Of a DNA stretch of 64,000 nt, positions 12,405 through 24,308 are shown piece after piece (position 1 is the stretch's first letter; every line of letters starts with the position of its first letter). Position numbers and translations under genes: made by a program. This DNA is from Phascolarctos cinereus. Lineage: Eukaryota > Chordata > Mammalia > Diprotodontia > Phascolarctidae. Location: NCBI RefSeq assembly GCF_002099425.1, contig NW_018344260.1:1904501-1968500 (forward strand), written 5' to 3'. The notes below the pieces were generated by a model, which searched no databases, had not been told where the DNA came from, and was given only the letters and a program-made list of their open reading frames with translations.

Positions 12405-12970
12405 TATTATTAAATAGCACTTCAAAGTTTACAAAGAATTTTCCTCACAACCCTATGATGCACATACCACGAGTATTTTTATCCTTATTTTCAAACAAGG
12501 AAACTGGTTCAGAGAGGTTTAATTCACTGTCACATGACTAGTAAGTATCAGAGCCAGGATTCAAACCCAGGTTTTTCTTGACTACAAAGTCTGTGATCTT
12601 TCCATTATGACATGCTACAAGTTGCTATGTCTTTCTAGGGGTCATTTCCTCATTTATAAAATGAAGAGGTTACACTATATTATCATAAGGCTCTTTCCAA
12701 CTTGAAACAATACAATCTTTTGTCCTCTAGGTTCCTTTAGGAAACCTCTCCCAATCACCCTTGCCACAATCTCTTCCTTCTATCTATTGTACATATTAAT
12801 TGGATTCCCCATGAGGCATTCATCATATGCTATCATGTAATGTTAATCATCTTTCTAAATATATGTCCTATCTTCCCATCTCAATTAAGCTACCCAGGTC
12901 ATGGACCATGCTTTCTACTTCAGTGTATCCTTAGCTTAGAGCAGGTACTCATTAAATGTTAGTTGATACT
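12405..12970 (+). repeat. MIR-type SINE then L2 LINE 3' end
   Basis: MIR at 12405-12625 (TTCCTCACAACCCTATGATG, CCAGGATTCAAACCCAGG). L2 tail at 12720-12970 (TAGAGCAGGTACTCATTAAA). Confidence 0.7.
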
Positions 12971-12979
12971 GATGATAAC

Positions 12980-14080
12980 TAGGTAGTCATCTTGGTAGAG
13001 TGGGTGGGGATGGACATGAGTGTAAACCTTACTTCAAAAAATCTCCTGGAGGAAAGAGCAAGATTTGAACATTGGGAGGTGATAATTTGGTGCCTGTGAA
13101 GTAGGTGGCAATCCAGGTGGAAAGGACAGAGTGGGAGATGGCACGGAGGTGGGATGTGTGGAAAGATTGACAGGAGCTCCAAGGCTGACTTCATTTAGAC
13201 CTGGAAGAAGCTGAATAGTGTAATTTAAGCAGGGGGCAGACCAGGGAGAGAAATTATAAAGCAGAGATTTGTGTGAAGCCCTCTCTCAAGAGTCAGGCAG
13301 AATAGCCTTTGTGTTGCAGAAAATAGCCTCACAGATATCGAGATTATTTGCATAGCCAAATATTCAGGCTTTAGAGTCAAAAGCATAGCAAATGGCTAAA
13401 GCGGGGAAAAAAACCCAAAAAGCTCCCCCAAAAAACAAAAAAAAAAACAAGTCAAGACAGATCGTTCTAGTCATGAAATAAGCCCTAGCGTTCTCTCTCT
13501 AGTGAGAAGATTCTCTGGAGCAATCCTCACCTACCCACCTGCCTCCAGTTAGGACTGTAACTGCTTCCCACAACAAAGCAGTACCTCTAGACATGTTTAA
13601 AAAACATATTTGCCATGAACACCATTCTTGGGTGTTCATGTAATTGCCTGCAATTACAGGCAATTAGCTAATAACTTAAGCTCACTGAAGTCTGACTATG
13701 TTATTTCTGTACATAGCAATACGGTTCACCTAGTTTCTCATCACCCTGTGGTCATCCTTGATGCTACCATTAGCAGAGTTACTTACAGGGTAGTAGTACA
13801 GGCTCTTAGGAATATCTACCTGGATTACTACATACATCTGCCTTTTAGGGGTACCCAACTTGACACATCTCCCAAGTCTGAAGGGCTGGAGCTTCTTGCA
13901 GGAATAGGAGTTTTTATGCCCTGAGATGACCAGGAAGCCATGTCAGCATGACCTACGGCCACCAGATTTCAGCCTCGGCCCCTTAGGCCAATCACATTTT
14001 GGGGATAGCTTCCCTGTGTTTTAGGGAAAAAAAAATGGCCCAATCTATAAGGGAGGGGAGGTTTGGTAGATATTGACACC
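12980..14080. other. No gene seen
   Basis: A G/A-rich stretch to about 13300, possibly old L2 on the minus strand, then AT-rich sequence with a C/A run near 13410-13450. A 98-codon frame at 13628-13924 has no recognisable domain. Confidence 0.4.
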
Positions 14081-14084
14081 AATT

Positions 14085-14890
14085 GGGTTATTCACTTTGC
14101 CTGGTATTCAAAGTTCTCCACAACTTTGCACCTTGTCCTCTCTATTCAACTTTATCTCATATCACTTTTGTCATACTTTATAGTCGTATCAAACTTTCAC
14201 CACTCTGGAAAACATCTGACCTGGGACTCTTCTCTTATTATTGGTTATTCCCTGCCTAAACCCACTACTTTGGGAAAGACTACAACCATTTTACCTCACT
14301 CTCAATTTTCTCTGGACTACATTTCCTTTTCTGCACCTGCTGTGTTGTTACCCTGAGAAACCTCCAGCCTGGAGCTCTTCTCTCTTCATTTTCCCCGCTT
14401 TCTTTCTTTTGGAAGTAATTGGGGTTAAATGACTTGCTCAAGGTCACACACCTAGTAAGTGTCAAGTGTCTGAGGCTACATTTGAACTCAGGTCCTCCTG
14501 ACTACAGGGCCAATGGGCTATCCACTTGGCCACATAGCTGCCCCTCTTCTCTCTTCATGTGTGACTCCCTCTCTGGGGACACCATCTGGGGAATGATCCT
14601 ACTCTTGCCTTGACTCTCTCTGGATTCCACCCCTTGTATTTGTATCTCCAGTGCTTAGTACAATGCTTAGCATACAGGAAGTGCTTAAGAAATGCTTTAC
14701 CAAAATGAAAAACTCTCTTCCTGCAAACATATACTGTGTTCTCCTCCTTTGCTTGGGAAATTCCCCATACCTGGAGTAAACCTCCCTCTTTCTTTGCCAG
14801 TTAAATTCCTAATCATCCTTTGTACCTAGCTCAAATGCTACTTCCTCCAGAAAGCATTCCTTGATCTCCCAGGTTCATAATGATCTTCTC
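14085..14890 (+). repeat. L2 LINE interrupted by a minus-strand SINE
   Basis: L2 3' sequence (TTCTCCACAACTTTGCACCT; CAGTGCTTAGTACAATGCTT; CTTCCTCCAGAAAGCATTCC) is split at about 14400-14545 by a reverse-oriented SINE (GACTTGCTCAAGGTCACACA ... CCACATAGCTGCCCC). Confidence 0.75.
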
Positions 14891-14904
14891 TGAGCTCACA
14901 GGCA

Positions 14905-15310
14905 ATCAACAAGCATTTATTAAGCACTTGTTATATGCCAAGCATTGTGTTAAATCTTAGGGACACAAAGAAACTATCCCTGCCCTCCAGGAATTTATAT
15001 TCTAATGGTGAAGCAACATGCAAATAACTAGATATACAGAATATGTGTGTATAATAACTATATTATGTGTGTGTGATATACATATATAATATGATATATA
15101 CATGTATAATATACATAGAGATATATGATATTAGATGGAAGACAATATGAGGCGAAGGCATTAGCAGATTGGGGATGGAGAGGGAGAGCAGGAAAGGTCT
15201 CCTGCAGAAGGTGAAATTTGACAGGAAGCCAAGGATACTAAGAGGCAGAGATGAGGGGGACAGAGTATTTCAGGCAAAGGGACAGCCAGTGCAAAGGCAG
15301 AGAGGGAGGT
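14905..15310 (-). repeat. L2 LINE 3' fragment
   Basis: AACAAGCATTTATTAAGCAC, CCTGCCCTCCAGGAATTTAT and GAGAGCAGGAAAGGTCTCCT are reverse L2. An ATATAC-rich simple stretch lies at 15050-15130. Confidence 0.75.
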
Positions 15311-15319
15311 GGAGTGTTA

Positions 15320-16018
15320 CGCTTGTTGCAAGACTTTCTCTGAGCTTCCTATCCCAGAGCCAGACTGCTATATCTCTCCCTCAGAGTTCTAGGGGGCAAC
15401 TCGGAGGAGTTGGGATTCTCTTTTCTAATGCTATCTCAGGCAAATCCTCACATATAGCCAGTATACTCTAGGTCCACTCTCTCCCCCGAGATCAAAGAAG
15501 TAGAGGGGACAGTGTGTCCCTGAAGTGTTTAGGAAAAATGCTTGTACTTGTATTCTTGCCATATCTTTGAAATACCCTTTTGGAAATTATCCTTTTGGAA
15601 AAGTTAATTGATGTTAAATAGTTTATATGGAACTTGAGCTATAGTTACTGGTGGCTAATAGTGAAGAGAACATAGATGGAACAGCAGGGGGATTGAGAGC
15701 CAATGGCATTAAAGAAAAGGTACTCCAACTCCTCAAGGCACCCCCACAACCCTAAACGGCGGCTATAGCCTGAATAGAGTATATCAGCCTGCTTAGCTGA
15801 TATAATTTTCCACACAGAAGAGACTAGAAAGCCTGCTTCCATGTGGAGTATTGCATTAGCTAACTATGTATACCCTCTATGCAGGCTCATAAAGGTGGGG
15901 GCTTATTGGCCAGTCTCCCAGTTACATGCTCACCAAATTGCAAGAAGATCAGTGTTATAAAGTGTATGATGAGGAGTGAAGAATAAGAAGATATAAAAGT
16001 AGGAAAGGGTCAGGTTAT
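15320..16018. repeat. Arm A of a local inverted duplication
   Basis: From 15775 to 16000 the sequence pairs with 17510-17740 in reverse orientation at roughly 80% identity by eye (shared GAAAGCCTGCTTCCATGTGG, TTGGCCAGTCTCCCAGTTAC, AGTGTTATAAAGTGTATG). Both arms include the same L2 junction, so they derive from one duplicated block. The 15320-15770 part also contains two short mutually inverted pieces around AACTCGGAGGAGTTGGGATT. Confidence 0.7.
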
Positions 16019-16556
16019 GAAGTTCTCAAAGTATGGTTTGTAGACCTTTGGGGGTCCCCAAGGTCCTTTCACAGGGTCTATAAAGCCAAACTATTTTCAT
16101 AATAATAATAAGATGTTATTTGCCTATTAAAATATTCTCTTTTACAGCTACATATCTGTGTGAGGCTGGATTTTCTTCATATACTTTAACTAAAACAACT
16201 GACAATGCAGATACAGATATGAGAATGCAGCTGTCTTCTATTAAGCCAGATGTTAAAAAGATATTTTAAAAAATGTGTAAAACCATGTCATCCTTCTGAC
16301 TTTTTGTTTAGGATAATATATATTTTTTTATTAAAATATGTTGTGTTAATATGTATTATTATTTTAAATGAATTTATAAATAAATATTTTAATAGTTTTA
16401 GTTTCAAATATGGTAAATATCAATAGATATTTACTTTAAAAATTTTTAATATGGTAAATATCAAAAGATATACACTTAAACAAAAGCTTTTTGGGGGCCT
16501 CAATAATTTTTAAGAATGTGAAGGGGTCCTGAGACCAAAAAGTTTAAGAACCAGTG
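16019..16556 (+). mobile_element. hAT-superfamily DNA transposon, internally deleted
   Basis: The left end (AGTTCTCAAAGTATGGTTTG, GGGGGTCCCCAAGGTC) and right end (GGGGTCCTGAGACCAAAAAG, TTTAAGAACCAGTG) are those of a mammalian hAT family. Between them a short frame still encodes the transposase C-terminus: CEAGFSSYTLTKTTDNADTD followed by MRMQLSSIKPDVKKIF and a stop. Most of the transposase is missing. It sits in reverse L2 sequence that continues at 16560-16720. Confidence 0.75.
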
Positions 16557-16720
16557 CTTTAGACAAATTACCTTGGCAGTTGAGTGGAAGATGGATTGAA
16601 GGGCTGAGAACCTTGAGGCAGAGAGAATAGCAGTAAGGCAAGTAGCACAAAGGCTTGTATCTTAGATCAGCTAGTAGAAAAAGAGGAGGGGAAGGAAGGC
16701 AGCTTACCAAATAACTAGTG
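16557..16720 (-). repeat. L2 LINE fragment, continuation after hAT insertion
   Basis: TTACCTTGGCAGTTGAGTGG and AAGATGGATTGAAGGGCTGA match reverse L2 and continue the piece ending at 16018. Confidence 0.65.
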
Positions 16721-17510
16721 GGGGGGGTGTGTATGCAACCAGCTGTTTGGATAGCACAGTGGCCTGGGGCCCCAGATCAGCTGGGGATTGAGTGACAATA
16801 CCCAGAAGTCTCAGAAGAGCAGTAGCACCAAAGATAGGGCAAGTAGCACTGCTGGTGGGAAGCTATACCACAGATGGCTAGCAGGGGTGGGAGGGACAAT
16901 ACCCAGGTGTCAGTATCAAAGATGGCTCACCAGTTTTCTTTCTTTTTTTTTTTTAGGTCCTATTTGCTGCATGTCAGTAAAATGTTTCAATTTTCTATTT
17001 CCCAGCCTACTGGGACAATAATTAGCTAAATATGATGGCCAATCAAGGATCTAAAGGCTTTTTTCTTTGTTATCTCCACTTAGGATGTATCAATCTTATA
17101 TATAGGAACTGAAGTGATTCAAAAATTTTCATTTGGGCTAAGATGAGTATTATCAGAGTTTTAGCAGTTTAGGCAAAATAGTGAAATTGCTATGAATTGC
17201 ATAGCTAAGCAAAAGTGCTTAAAGTATCCTAAGGGGTTTTCTTTATCTTCTAAATAGCTTTTTGAGTCTCCCAGGGAAATGGCCTGGAGGCTTGCTGTGG
17301 CGGAGGGGGGGGAGGGGTGTCTCTGAGATGGCAGGGAATGAGAAGGACAATAGAGTCTTTTTTGATAGAATTTATAACTTTCCCTTGAGATTCTATATAA
17401 GAACGCTGAGCAAGAAGATATGAGATTGTACTAGGATTCTGACCTTAGGAGGGAAAACCTCAGCTTATCAATACATACACACACATACATATAATATTAT
17501 GTATTTCCTT
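16720..17510. other. No gene seen
   Basis: Contains a T run at 16945 and a G-rich patch at 17305. No exon or repeat was identified with confidence. Confidence 0.4.
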
Positions 17511-17740
17511 TCCTACTTTTATAGTCTTTTTATTCTTTACTCTTCACCATACACTTTATAACACTGGCCTTCTTGCAATTCATGGAACTTGTAACTGGGA
17601 GACTGGCCAATAAACCCCACCCTTATGGGCCCCCCGCACAGAGTATATACATACTTAGTTAATGCAATACTCCACATGGAAGCAGGCTTTCTAGCCTCTT
17701 CTATGTGGAAAATTGTATCAGCTTATATACAAATATATAA
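17510..17740. repeat. Arm B of the local inverted duplication
   Basis: Reverse complement of 15775-16000, starting in L2 (CACTTTATAACACTGGCCTT) and running through TTGTAACTGGGAGACTGGCC. TATATA-rich simple sequence follows at 17740-17790 and a CTATAT stretch at 17870-17930. Confidence 0.7.
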
Positions 17741-18104
17741 TATTATATTACATATATATACAGAGAGAAAGAGATATACACATATGACCCCTGTCAAGTA
17801 ATATAAATGTGTTTACATTCCCAGAGGCAGACAGGCATTTGTACTTACAAAAATCCTAAAACAACCAATCTATACCTATATCTATATCTATCTCCATATT
17901 TATTTCTATATCTATATGCATCTCTCTATATAGACTAGACATTATAGAATAGATTGCAGCAAATTTTTGTTGGCTCCAGTACAGCAACATGAAAGGAGCT
18001 CCCATGGGAGAGAGGATTAATGAGGATAAAAGAAGAAAAAAGAACCCCATAGCTACATTCTTGTTGGATGTCAGCACAAGTCAGACTGGTTTTCTATGAA
18101 CAAC

Positions 18105-18245
18105 AGACTCAACAGAATCTTTCTTTATGTCCTTGCTCATATATCACCCCATACCCTGCCCCTGTCCCCATCTTCTCTCAGCTATTTAAATACTACCCTT
18201 CCTTTAAGATACAACTCAAATACTCCCTCCTCTGTTAAGTATTCC
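18105..18245 (+). repeat. L2 LINE 3' UTR fragment
   Basis: CTTTAAGATACAACTCAAAT and CTCCCTCCTCTGTTAAGTAT match the L2 block around 'CAGCTCAAATGTCACCTCCT'. Confidence 0.6.
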
Positions 18246-18249
18246 AATG

Positions 18250-20580
18250 AATCCAACTCATAGGGATCTCTTTCTTCTCCCAGGCATTACCAGAAAAGGG
18301 AAGTTGGGGGAGGGAGGGAGGGAGTGGAGGTAGGAGGAGCATATGAGCAAAGGCATAAAGAAAGCTTCCAATGAGTCATGGTGTCTACAGAAATATCAGA
18401 AATGGTAGATCTTTGATAGGAACCGAGGCCCTGTAACTCAAAGACCAGGGCTTTTTCCACAACACAATGTTGCCACCAGCTCCCTTGGATCTCTTTGGAG
18501 AAAAGCCTATCAAGAGAAGACCTGCTAAATAAAATAATTTTTTATATAATATATAGAGAATAAGCCACCAAAACATTAGGTCATAAATAAGTTAGCAGCT
18601 TATCTGACCCTCTGTTAAGTACCTAAAGGCTATCCAAGGCTGCTAAGAGGTTTGGGGAACGAACTAAGTGGTTTTGTCTAATACTAAGGGGGAATGGCAG
18701 TCATTCAAAGAACACTGACTCATTTCTCTTTTCCTCTTTAAAAAAAAAACTTTGTCATAAGAGTTAGTTCTCTGGGTTGTGGGAAGGAGAGGAATACAGG
18801 CGGAAATGTATACAAAGTAAAAACAAAAGACAGCAACAAATATTGATTTTAAAATATTAATTGGCTTGCAGCCTGCTCCTTTGGCTCTGGCCTCAGTGGC
18901 TTCAAGCACTCCTCCCTCAATCTCCTATAACTAAAAGCCAGATCATCCCACAGAAGTTAACGTGTTTTGGGGGAAACTGGAAACCTGGGAGAAAAAAATG
19001 CCAAAATTCAGTTGATGTGCTGCTATCACAAGTTTTTCTTTAATGGCTTTAACCTTTAAATCCTTCTTTTCACCATGAAAATAACAGGGATACCCAGAAA
19101 GGGCACACAGACACAATTCTCCTGTTCTCCATGTCTGTAAGGCTGCTGTAGAGCAATGATGACAGCTGAAAACCTGACAGTTTTCTTTTTCTAGTACCGG
19201 CCAGCCAAGCAGCTAGTCACATCCAGCCCACTGGCCCCATCTAAAAGGAAGATGAACAGAAAAGAATATATTGCCTGTCATAAACTGATTCATACATGCT
19301 GTGTGTGAAAACAGGTGCCTGTTTCTTGGTGCTGGCCAATCCACTGACCACTCAGTTAAGTCCCCGGTGCTGACAAATACTCCTCATTACCCAAAGCAAG
19401 GAGGAAATGAAAGGATGCAGGGACAAGAGCATGACTCACTAGCCAATCATATGGTCAGCAAAAGTGGAATGCAATCCAATTTTCAAAGTATATTTTTCAC
19501 GCTGAGTCAATTTATAAAATCAAGTACAATTGTGTCAGTCTATTCTCATTAAAAATTGACCAATAAATGGTATGTTGAGACCTAATTGATATCAAATGAC
19601 TCACATCCACTCCACAATGAATGCCTGTATTCTTCTGTTTGACCATTTAAGACCTACAGAGGTGTGTGTGGTATACATGCAGGGGGTCAGAGAGAGACAC
19701 ACACACAAACACTGGGAGTTTCTGTCTTCATTGTGAAAGTTCATGCATTGGTTCAACTTGTCCCTTTCAAAGTAAGTATGATTAACTGCCCACGTAAAAA
19801 CAAAGCTCCCTTCCTTAGAGCTCACTCTGTGTTAATGCATCAACCTGGGATAATTTACAGAGTAGTAACTGTGACAAGTCTTTTAGTTTATCTCCTACAA
19901 AACTCAAGAAAGGGTCTTAATGAGTATTAATTATGAAATGGCAGCACCCCACTCCAGTTACAGAAAATGATTCATAACTAATGTGAAATTATATAAGTGA
20001 CTTAGAAGTGTTGCCCTAATAATAATGGTAACTGATTGGATAGAAGGGGCATTGTAGCAGCATTTCATATCACACTGCTGCATAGAAATCCATTTGCTAG
20101 AAGGAGGAGGCATAGGAGGAGACATCTGGATAGGGAGTAATGGAGTAAGAAACATAAGTCATATTGTAATGGGAGTATACTACAGGCCTCCCACTGCCAC
20201 CCCACCCCAACACTGCCAGAAGGAGGAATTAGATTATGAGACACAGAAAAAAAGCACATAAACAGACTTAAAAGGAGGAAGAATGGTGAGGGGGAAATTC
20301 ATCTAAACATCTAGATCATTCTCTGTTGAAAGAAGGACACCAAAAACACTTTTTGGCACACCTCAATGAGTCTTTAATACTTCAAAAAGTAGAGAAAACA
20401 ATCAGGGAAAATTACATTTCTCACCTTATTCTGACCAATAAGAATGAGGAGAACTGAGCAAGTAACGACATCATCCTTGAGTTTCATAAGATAGATAATG
20501 TGATGTGTATTCTAGACTTCGAAAGAGAAGATTTTTTAAAAATTTGGAACTCAATGCATCTAGTGGCAAGAACAGTATGG
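18250..20580. other. Low-repeat intron; no exon seen
   Basis: I recognise no repeat over most of this 2.3 kb. The interval 19300-19560 has AP-1/MARE-like sites (GCATGACTCACTAG, CGCTGAGTCAATTT) and CCAAT motifs, so it may be a regulatory element. A CA-rich patch lies at 19695-19712. No frame resembles a Munc13 exon. Confidence 0.4.
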
Positions 20581-20584
20581 CTCC

Positions 20585-20850
20585 TTTGGTCCTATTCCAC
20601 TCTTCCTTACTTCCCTACTCTTACATTGCATGTCCTGGAACCCCTGTTCTATCATGAACAATTTCCCCTTTATGTTAGACGTGTGCCCTTTCCCTGAAAA
20701 TTGCTTTATACATATTTGGTACTGAACTTTCTATAGATGTGCTATTTTCTTTTAATAGAATGTAAGCTCTTTGAGGACAGAGGGCATTTCATGTTTGTCT
20801 TTGTGCCTCCAGCACCTAGCACAGAACCTGGCACATAGTGCTTGCCAAAT
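20585..20850 (+). repeat. L2 LINE 3' end
   Basis: AATGTAAGCTCTTTGAGGAC, CAGCACCTAGCACAGAACCT and GGCACATAGTGCTTGCC. Confidence 0.8.
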
Positions 20851-21074
20851 CTGAAAAAGGATTGGTATGATACCATAATCTAAGCCTCTTCATAGAAAGT
20901 CTGCTTAAGAGGGATATTACGTTAGCAAAAAGAAAATTATAATGACACAAACAAATGAAGGAGTCTAGAGTAGTCTAAAGAGACTGATGCAGTCATGAAA
21001 GGAAACCTTTAACCAATTTCAGTTTTTTAAAGTGCTGGATTTGGATTCATGGGTGCTGAATTTGGAGCCAGAAG

Positions 21075-21210
21075 ATTAGGGTTTGAGTTTTGGTTCTCCT
21101 AATTTCAACCTGTGCTACACTGAGCAGGTCACTTAAACTTTCTGTACCTCAATTTCCTAATTTGTAAAGTGAGAGTATGCCTACATGATGCCTAAGCTCA
21201 AAATCCATAA
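21075..21210 (+). repeat. tRNA-derived SINE fragment
   Basis: GAGCCAGAAGATTAGGGTTT, GAGCAGGTCACTTAAACTTT and CAATTTCCTAATTTGTAAAG. Confidence 0.6.
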
Positions 21211-21254
21211 TGCTACAGGATATCATTTTTTGATATTCATTTCCCCCATCTGTC

Positions 21255-21690
21255 TTTAGTTTCATCTTCTTTACTTGATTTAGTCCCTAAACTACAGTTT
21301 CTCCTTACCTCTTAGAATCCTTGGCTTTCTAATAAAAATTAAGCTCAGATGACACTTCCTGAAATCTCCACTTAGGCAACAGAAAAAGCCAAAACAGTAC
21401 TTGCTCACATAGTCACCAAGGAAGAGATCCTGGGGGCCAGGATACCCATGTCCAGCATCAATAGCAGGAGGTAAAGACTTCTTGAGTGGGAGATGCCTCT
21501 AGAAAGGCATTGGACTCAAGAAGAAGCCCCTTCCACTTCAGCTAGTGGTGAGGGGCCAGTTCAGTATCTCTAAATGCTACTGATCACTTAATAGGGCAGG
21601 GAGGAAGGCCAGAATAGTTCCTTGGAAGAATACATTCTGACACTTAGAGCAAGCTACTGCTCTTGCACTTTGCATTCACAAAACCACCAG
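21255..21690 (+). repeat. Copy 1 of a direct local duplication
   Basis: Aligns with 25105-25530 in the same orientation at about 80% by eye: TTTCTCCTTACCTCTTAGAA, AGGCAACAGAAAAAGCCAAA, GGAAGAGATCCTGGGGG, GGCCAGAATAGTTCCTTGGA, CACTTTGCATTCACAAA. It begins in L2 3' sequence and continues into non-L2 sequence, so it is a duplicated block rather than two independent L2 insertions. Confidence 0.75.
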
Positions 21691-21919
21691 AATCTAGAGA
21701 AAGTTGAGTTTTGCAATGAATACTAAGGACAAGATAAAGGGTTATTTTAGATATCTTGGTGATGGTGCTTTGTGTGGCATGAGTGGGGGGAGGCAGTGTA
21801 GGAGATGGGATGAAAACAATGGAGGTTCCTATTTTCTTTGCTTTTCTCTAACAAGGGGAATAATCCTCAGAGTGAGAAGTACAGATCAAATGCGCTTAAA
21901 AAGGAAGTGAGATTCTCAG

Positions 21920-22060
21920 GCCCTCATCACCTTTTGCCTGGATTATTCCACAAATCTCCTAATTGGTCTCCCTGCCTCAAGGTCATCCTTACTCAATCCA
22001 TCTTCCACACAGCTACCATAGCGATAAAGCACTGATCTGACCACCTCAGATCTTAGCTTG
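21920..22060 (+). repeat. L2 LINE 3' UTR fragment
   Basis: TGCCTGGATTATTCCACAAA, TCCTAATTGGTCTCCCTGCC and CATCTTCCACACAGCTACCA. Confidence 0.75.
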
Positions 22061-22210
22061 TACTTGAATCTTGCATTCATGAGATAAATGAGATGATGGG
22101 GGAAAGCATCCAGCTGGCTTCACTGATTTTATCACCTAGACCAGGGTACTAAACAAACTTGCAAGTCACTATTAATGATTTTTGAAAAGTTGTGAAAAAT
22201 AGGTGAGAGG

Positions 22211-22359
22211 GGGGCAGCTAGGTGGTGCAGTGGATAGAGCACTGGCCCTGGATTCAGAAGGACCCGAGTTCAAATTCAGCCTCAGACACACAACACTTAC
22301 TAGCTGTGTGACCCTGGGCAAGTCACTTAACCCACTGCCTAACCCCCCCCCAAAAAAAA
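22211..22359 (+). mobile_element. Intact short SINE with target-site duplication
   Basis: Full tRNA-derived unit from GGGGCAGCTAGGTGGTGCAG to a C run and A tail. It is flanked by AATAGGTGAGAGG at 22198-22210 and again just after the A tail at 22358-22370. The perfect duplication shows L1-type retroposition and a fairly recent insertion. Confidence 0.9.
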
Positions 22360-22574
22360 TAGGTGAGAGGCCACAGGACAAGAGGTTGGCAAATGTCCTA
22401 ATCTTCAAAAAAAAGGAAGAAGATATGGACTAATAAGTATTACTTCATGGTGAAATTCTAAGACCCAGTATTATATTAAGAACTTGGATGGGTTCAAGTA
22501 CAATTCATTCCCAACAAACTTCATTTCCTTCAGTGGCAGCATTAGTAGCCTAGTAGGTCAGGAAAATAATTGAA

Positions 22575-22840
22575 GACTAGCTAGGTGGCACAGAAGATAA
22601 AGCACTGGGCCTGGAATCAGGAATACTTCTCTTAATGAGTTCAAATCTGGCCTCAAATACTTACTAGCTGTGTGACCCTAAGCAAGTCACTTAACCCTTT
22701 TTGCCTCAGTTTCCTTATCTGTAAAATGAACTGGAGAAGGAAATGGCAAACTACTCCAGCATCTTTGCTAAGAAAACCCCAAATGGAGTCATGAAGAGTC
22801 AGACAGGACTGAAAAATGACTGGACTGACTGACACCTAAA
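22575..22840 (+). mobile_element. Mar1-type SINE with RTE-like tail
   Basis: Head AGCTAGGTGGCACAGAAGAT, core GTGTGACCCTAAGCAAGTCA, tail AAAACCCCAAATGGAGTCAT and AGTCAGACAGGACTGAAAAA, the BovB/RTE-shared 3' end. Confidence 0.85.
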
Positions 22841-23354
22841 TTTCCACAAGGCAGTTAATATTTTTCTCATAATGTCCTTGTGGACAAAGTAGACAGTGCA
22901 AAGGAGAATTCAGAACTCATTGGATGATCATCAACCTGGAGGAAGTTCTTTACCTGGGTCGCCCTCATATGAAAAATGTAACTAATTTCACCTGGGCCCA
23001 CCTTGCTACAAATCGACTTTTTATTCCACCTCACCTGGTTATTATACTGTTCCCTGAAACTATTCCAAACCTCTACTTAGCTCCTTAAGATCCCTACACC
23101 ATCTTCTCTCCCTCCCAGCAGACCTTGTTGCTTACTTGACTAAGGAAATAGGACCCATCTGCTGTGGTTGCTCCATTATCCCTACCCCTCAGGGCCTCTT
23201 GTACACCATTCCTCATTCTCCATTCCTTTCCTCCAGTCTCTGAGGAGGAAAGTGGTCCTTTTCTTTGCCAAAACCAATCCTTCTCTCTACCTGGGTTCTT
23301 GATCCTTTCTGCTCCAGGGAGTTTGTCCCTTTTTTTCCATTCCCCTCTTATGGC

Positions 23355-23600
23355 TAGGTGGAACAGCAGATACAGCACTAGACTTAGTGGCAGGCTGACC
23401 TACATTCAAATATGACCTCAGACACTTACTGTGTGATCCTGGGCAAGTCACTTAACCTGTTTACTTCTGTCTCCTCACCTATAAAATGGTGATAATAATA
23501 GCCCTTATTTTCCAAGGTTGTTGTGAGGATTAAATGAAATAATATTTGTAAAGCATTTAGCACAATGCCTGGCACCTAGTAGGTGTTTAGTAAATGTATG
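23355..23600 (+). repeat. SINE with Mar1-like head and MIR-like tail
   Basis: TGGCTAGGTGGAACAGCAGA, GATCCTGGGCAAGTCACTTA, TTGTTGTGAGGATTAAATGA and GCCTGGCACCTAGTAGGTGT. Confidence 0.7.
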
Positions 23601-24105
23601 TTTCTTTTCTTCTTTAATCTCTCCTTACCCACTGACTCCTTTGCTGCTGCCTTCAAACATCTCCAGTCTTCTCTGATACTTAAAAAACTTTTACTTGACC
23701 CTCTCATTCCCTGAAGCTATCATCCTATATATCTGCTTCCTTTCACAGTCAAACTCCTAGAAAAAATAATCCACAATTATTACCTCCATTTTCTCACCTC
23801 CTATTCACTTCCCAGGCCCTAGTACTCTGTCTTTAAAATGACTATTCAATTAAAATAATTTCTTAACTTTCAAATTCAACGATCTTCTCTCAATCTTCAT
23901 TTTGCTTAACTTCTCTGTAGTTTCTGACACTGTCAACCAATCTCTATTGTCTCCCAGATAGTCTCACCTCGCTTGGTTCCTGGGACATTTCTAACTGCCT
24001 AATTCTTTGCAGTCTCCTGTGCTGAATCATCATGCATCTCCTGCTCCTTATACATGAGTGTCCCCAAGACTCCATCTTGGGTTACCTTCTCTTCTTCCTC
24101 TAGTC

Positions 24106-24308
24106 CAGGGGTGGGGAACCTGTGACCTTGAGGCTACATGTGGCCTTCTAGGTCCTTGGGTGTGGCCTTTTGACTGAATCTAAGTTTTACAGAATAAATC
24201 CTTTTATTAAAGGGATTTATACTCTGAAGTTTAGATTCAGTCAAAGGGCTGCACTTGAGGACCCAGAAGGCCACATGTGGCCTTGAGGCTGAATGTTCCC
24301 TGCCCCTG
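24106..24308. mobile_element. Palindromic hAT MITE with 8-bp target duplication
   Basis: 203 bp whose two halves are inverted repeats of each other (CAGGGGTGGGGAACCT at the left, the matching complement at the right; centre AATCCTTTTATTAAAGGGAT). The 8-bp CTCTAGTC is present on both sides (24098-24105 and 24309-24316), the hAT hallmark. No coding sequence. Confidence 0.92.
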
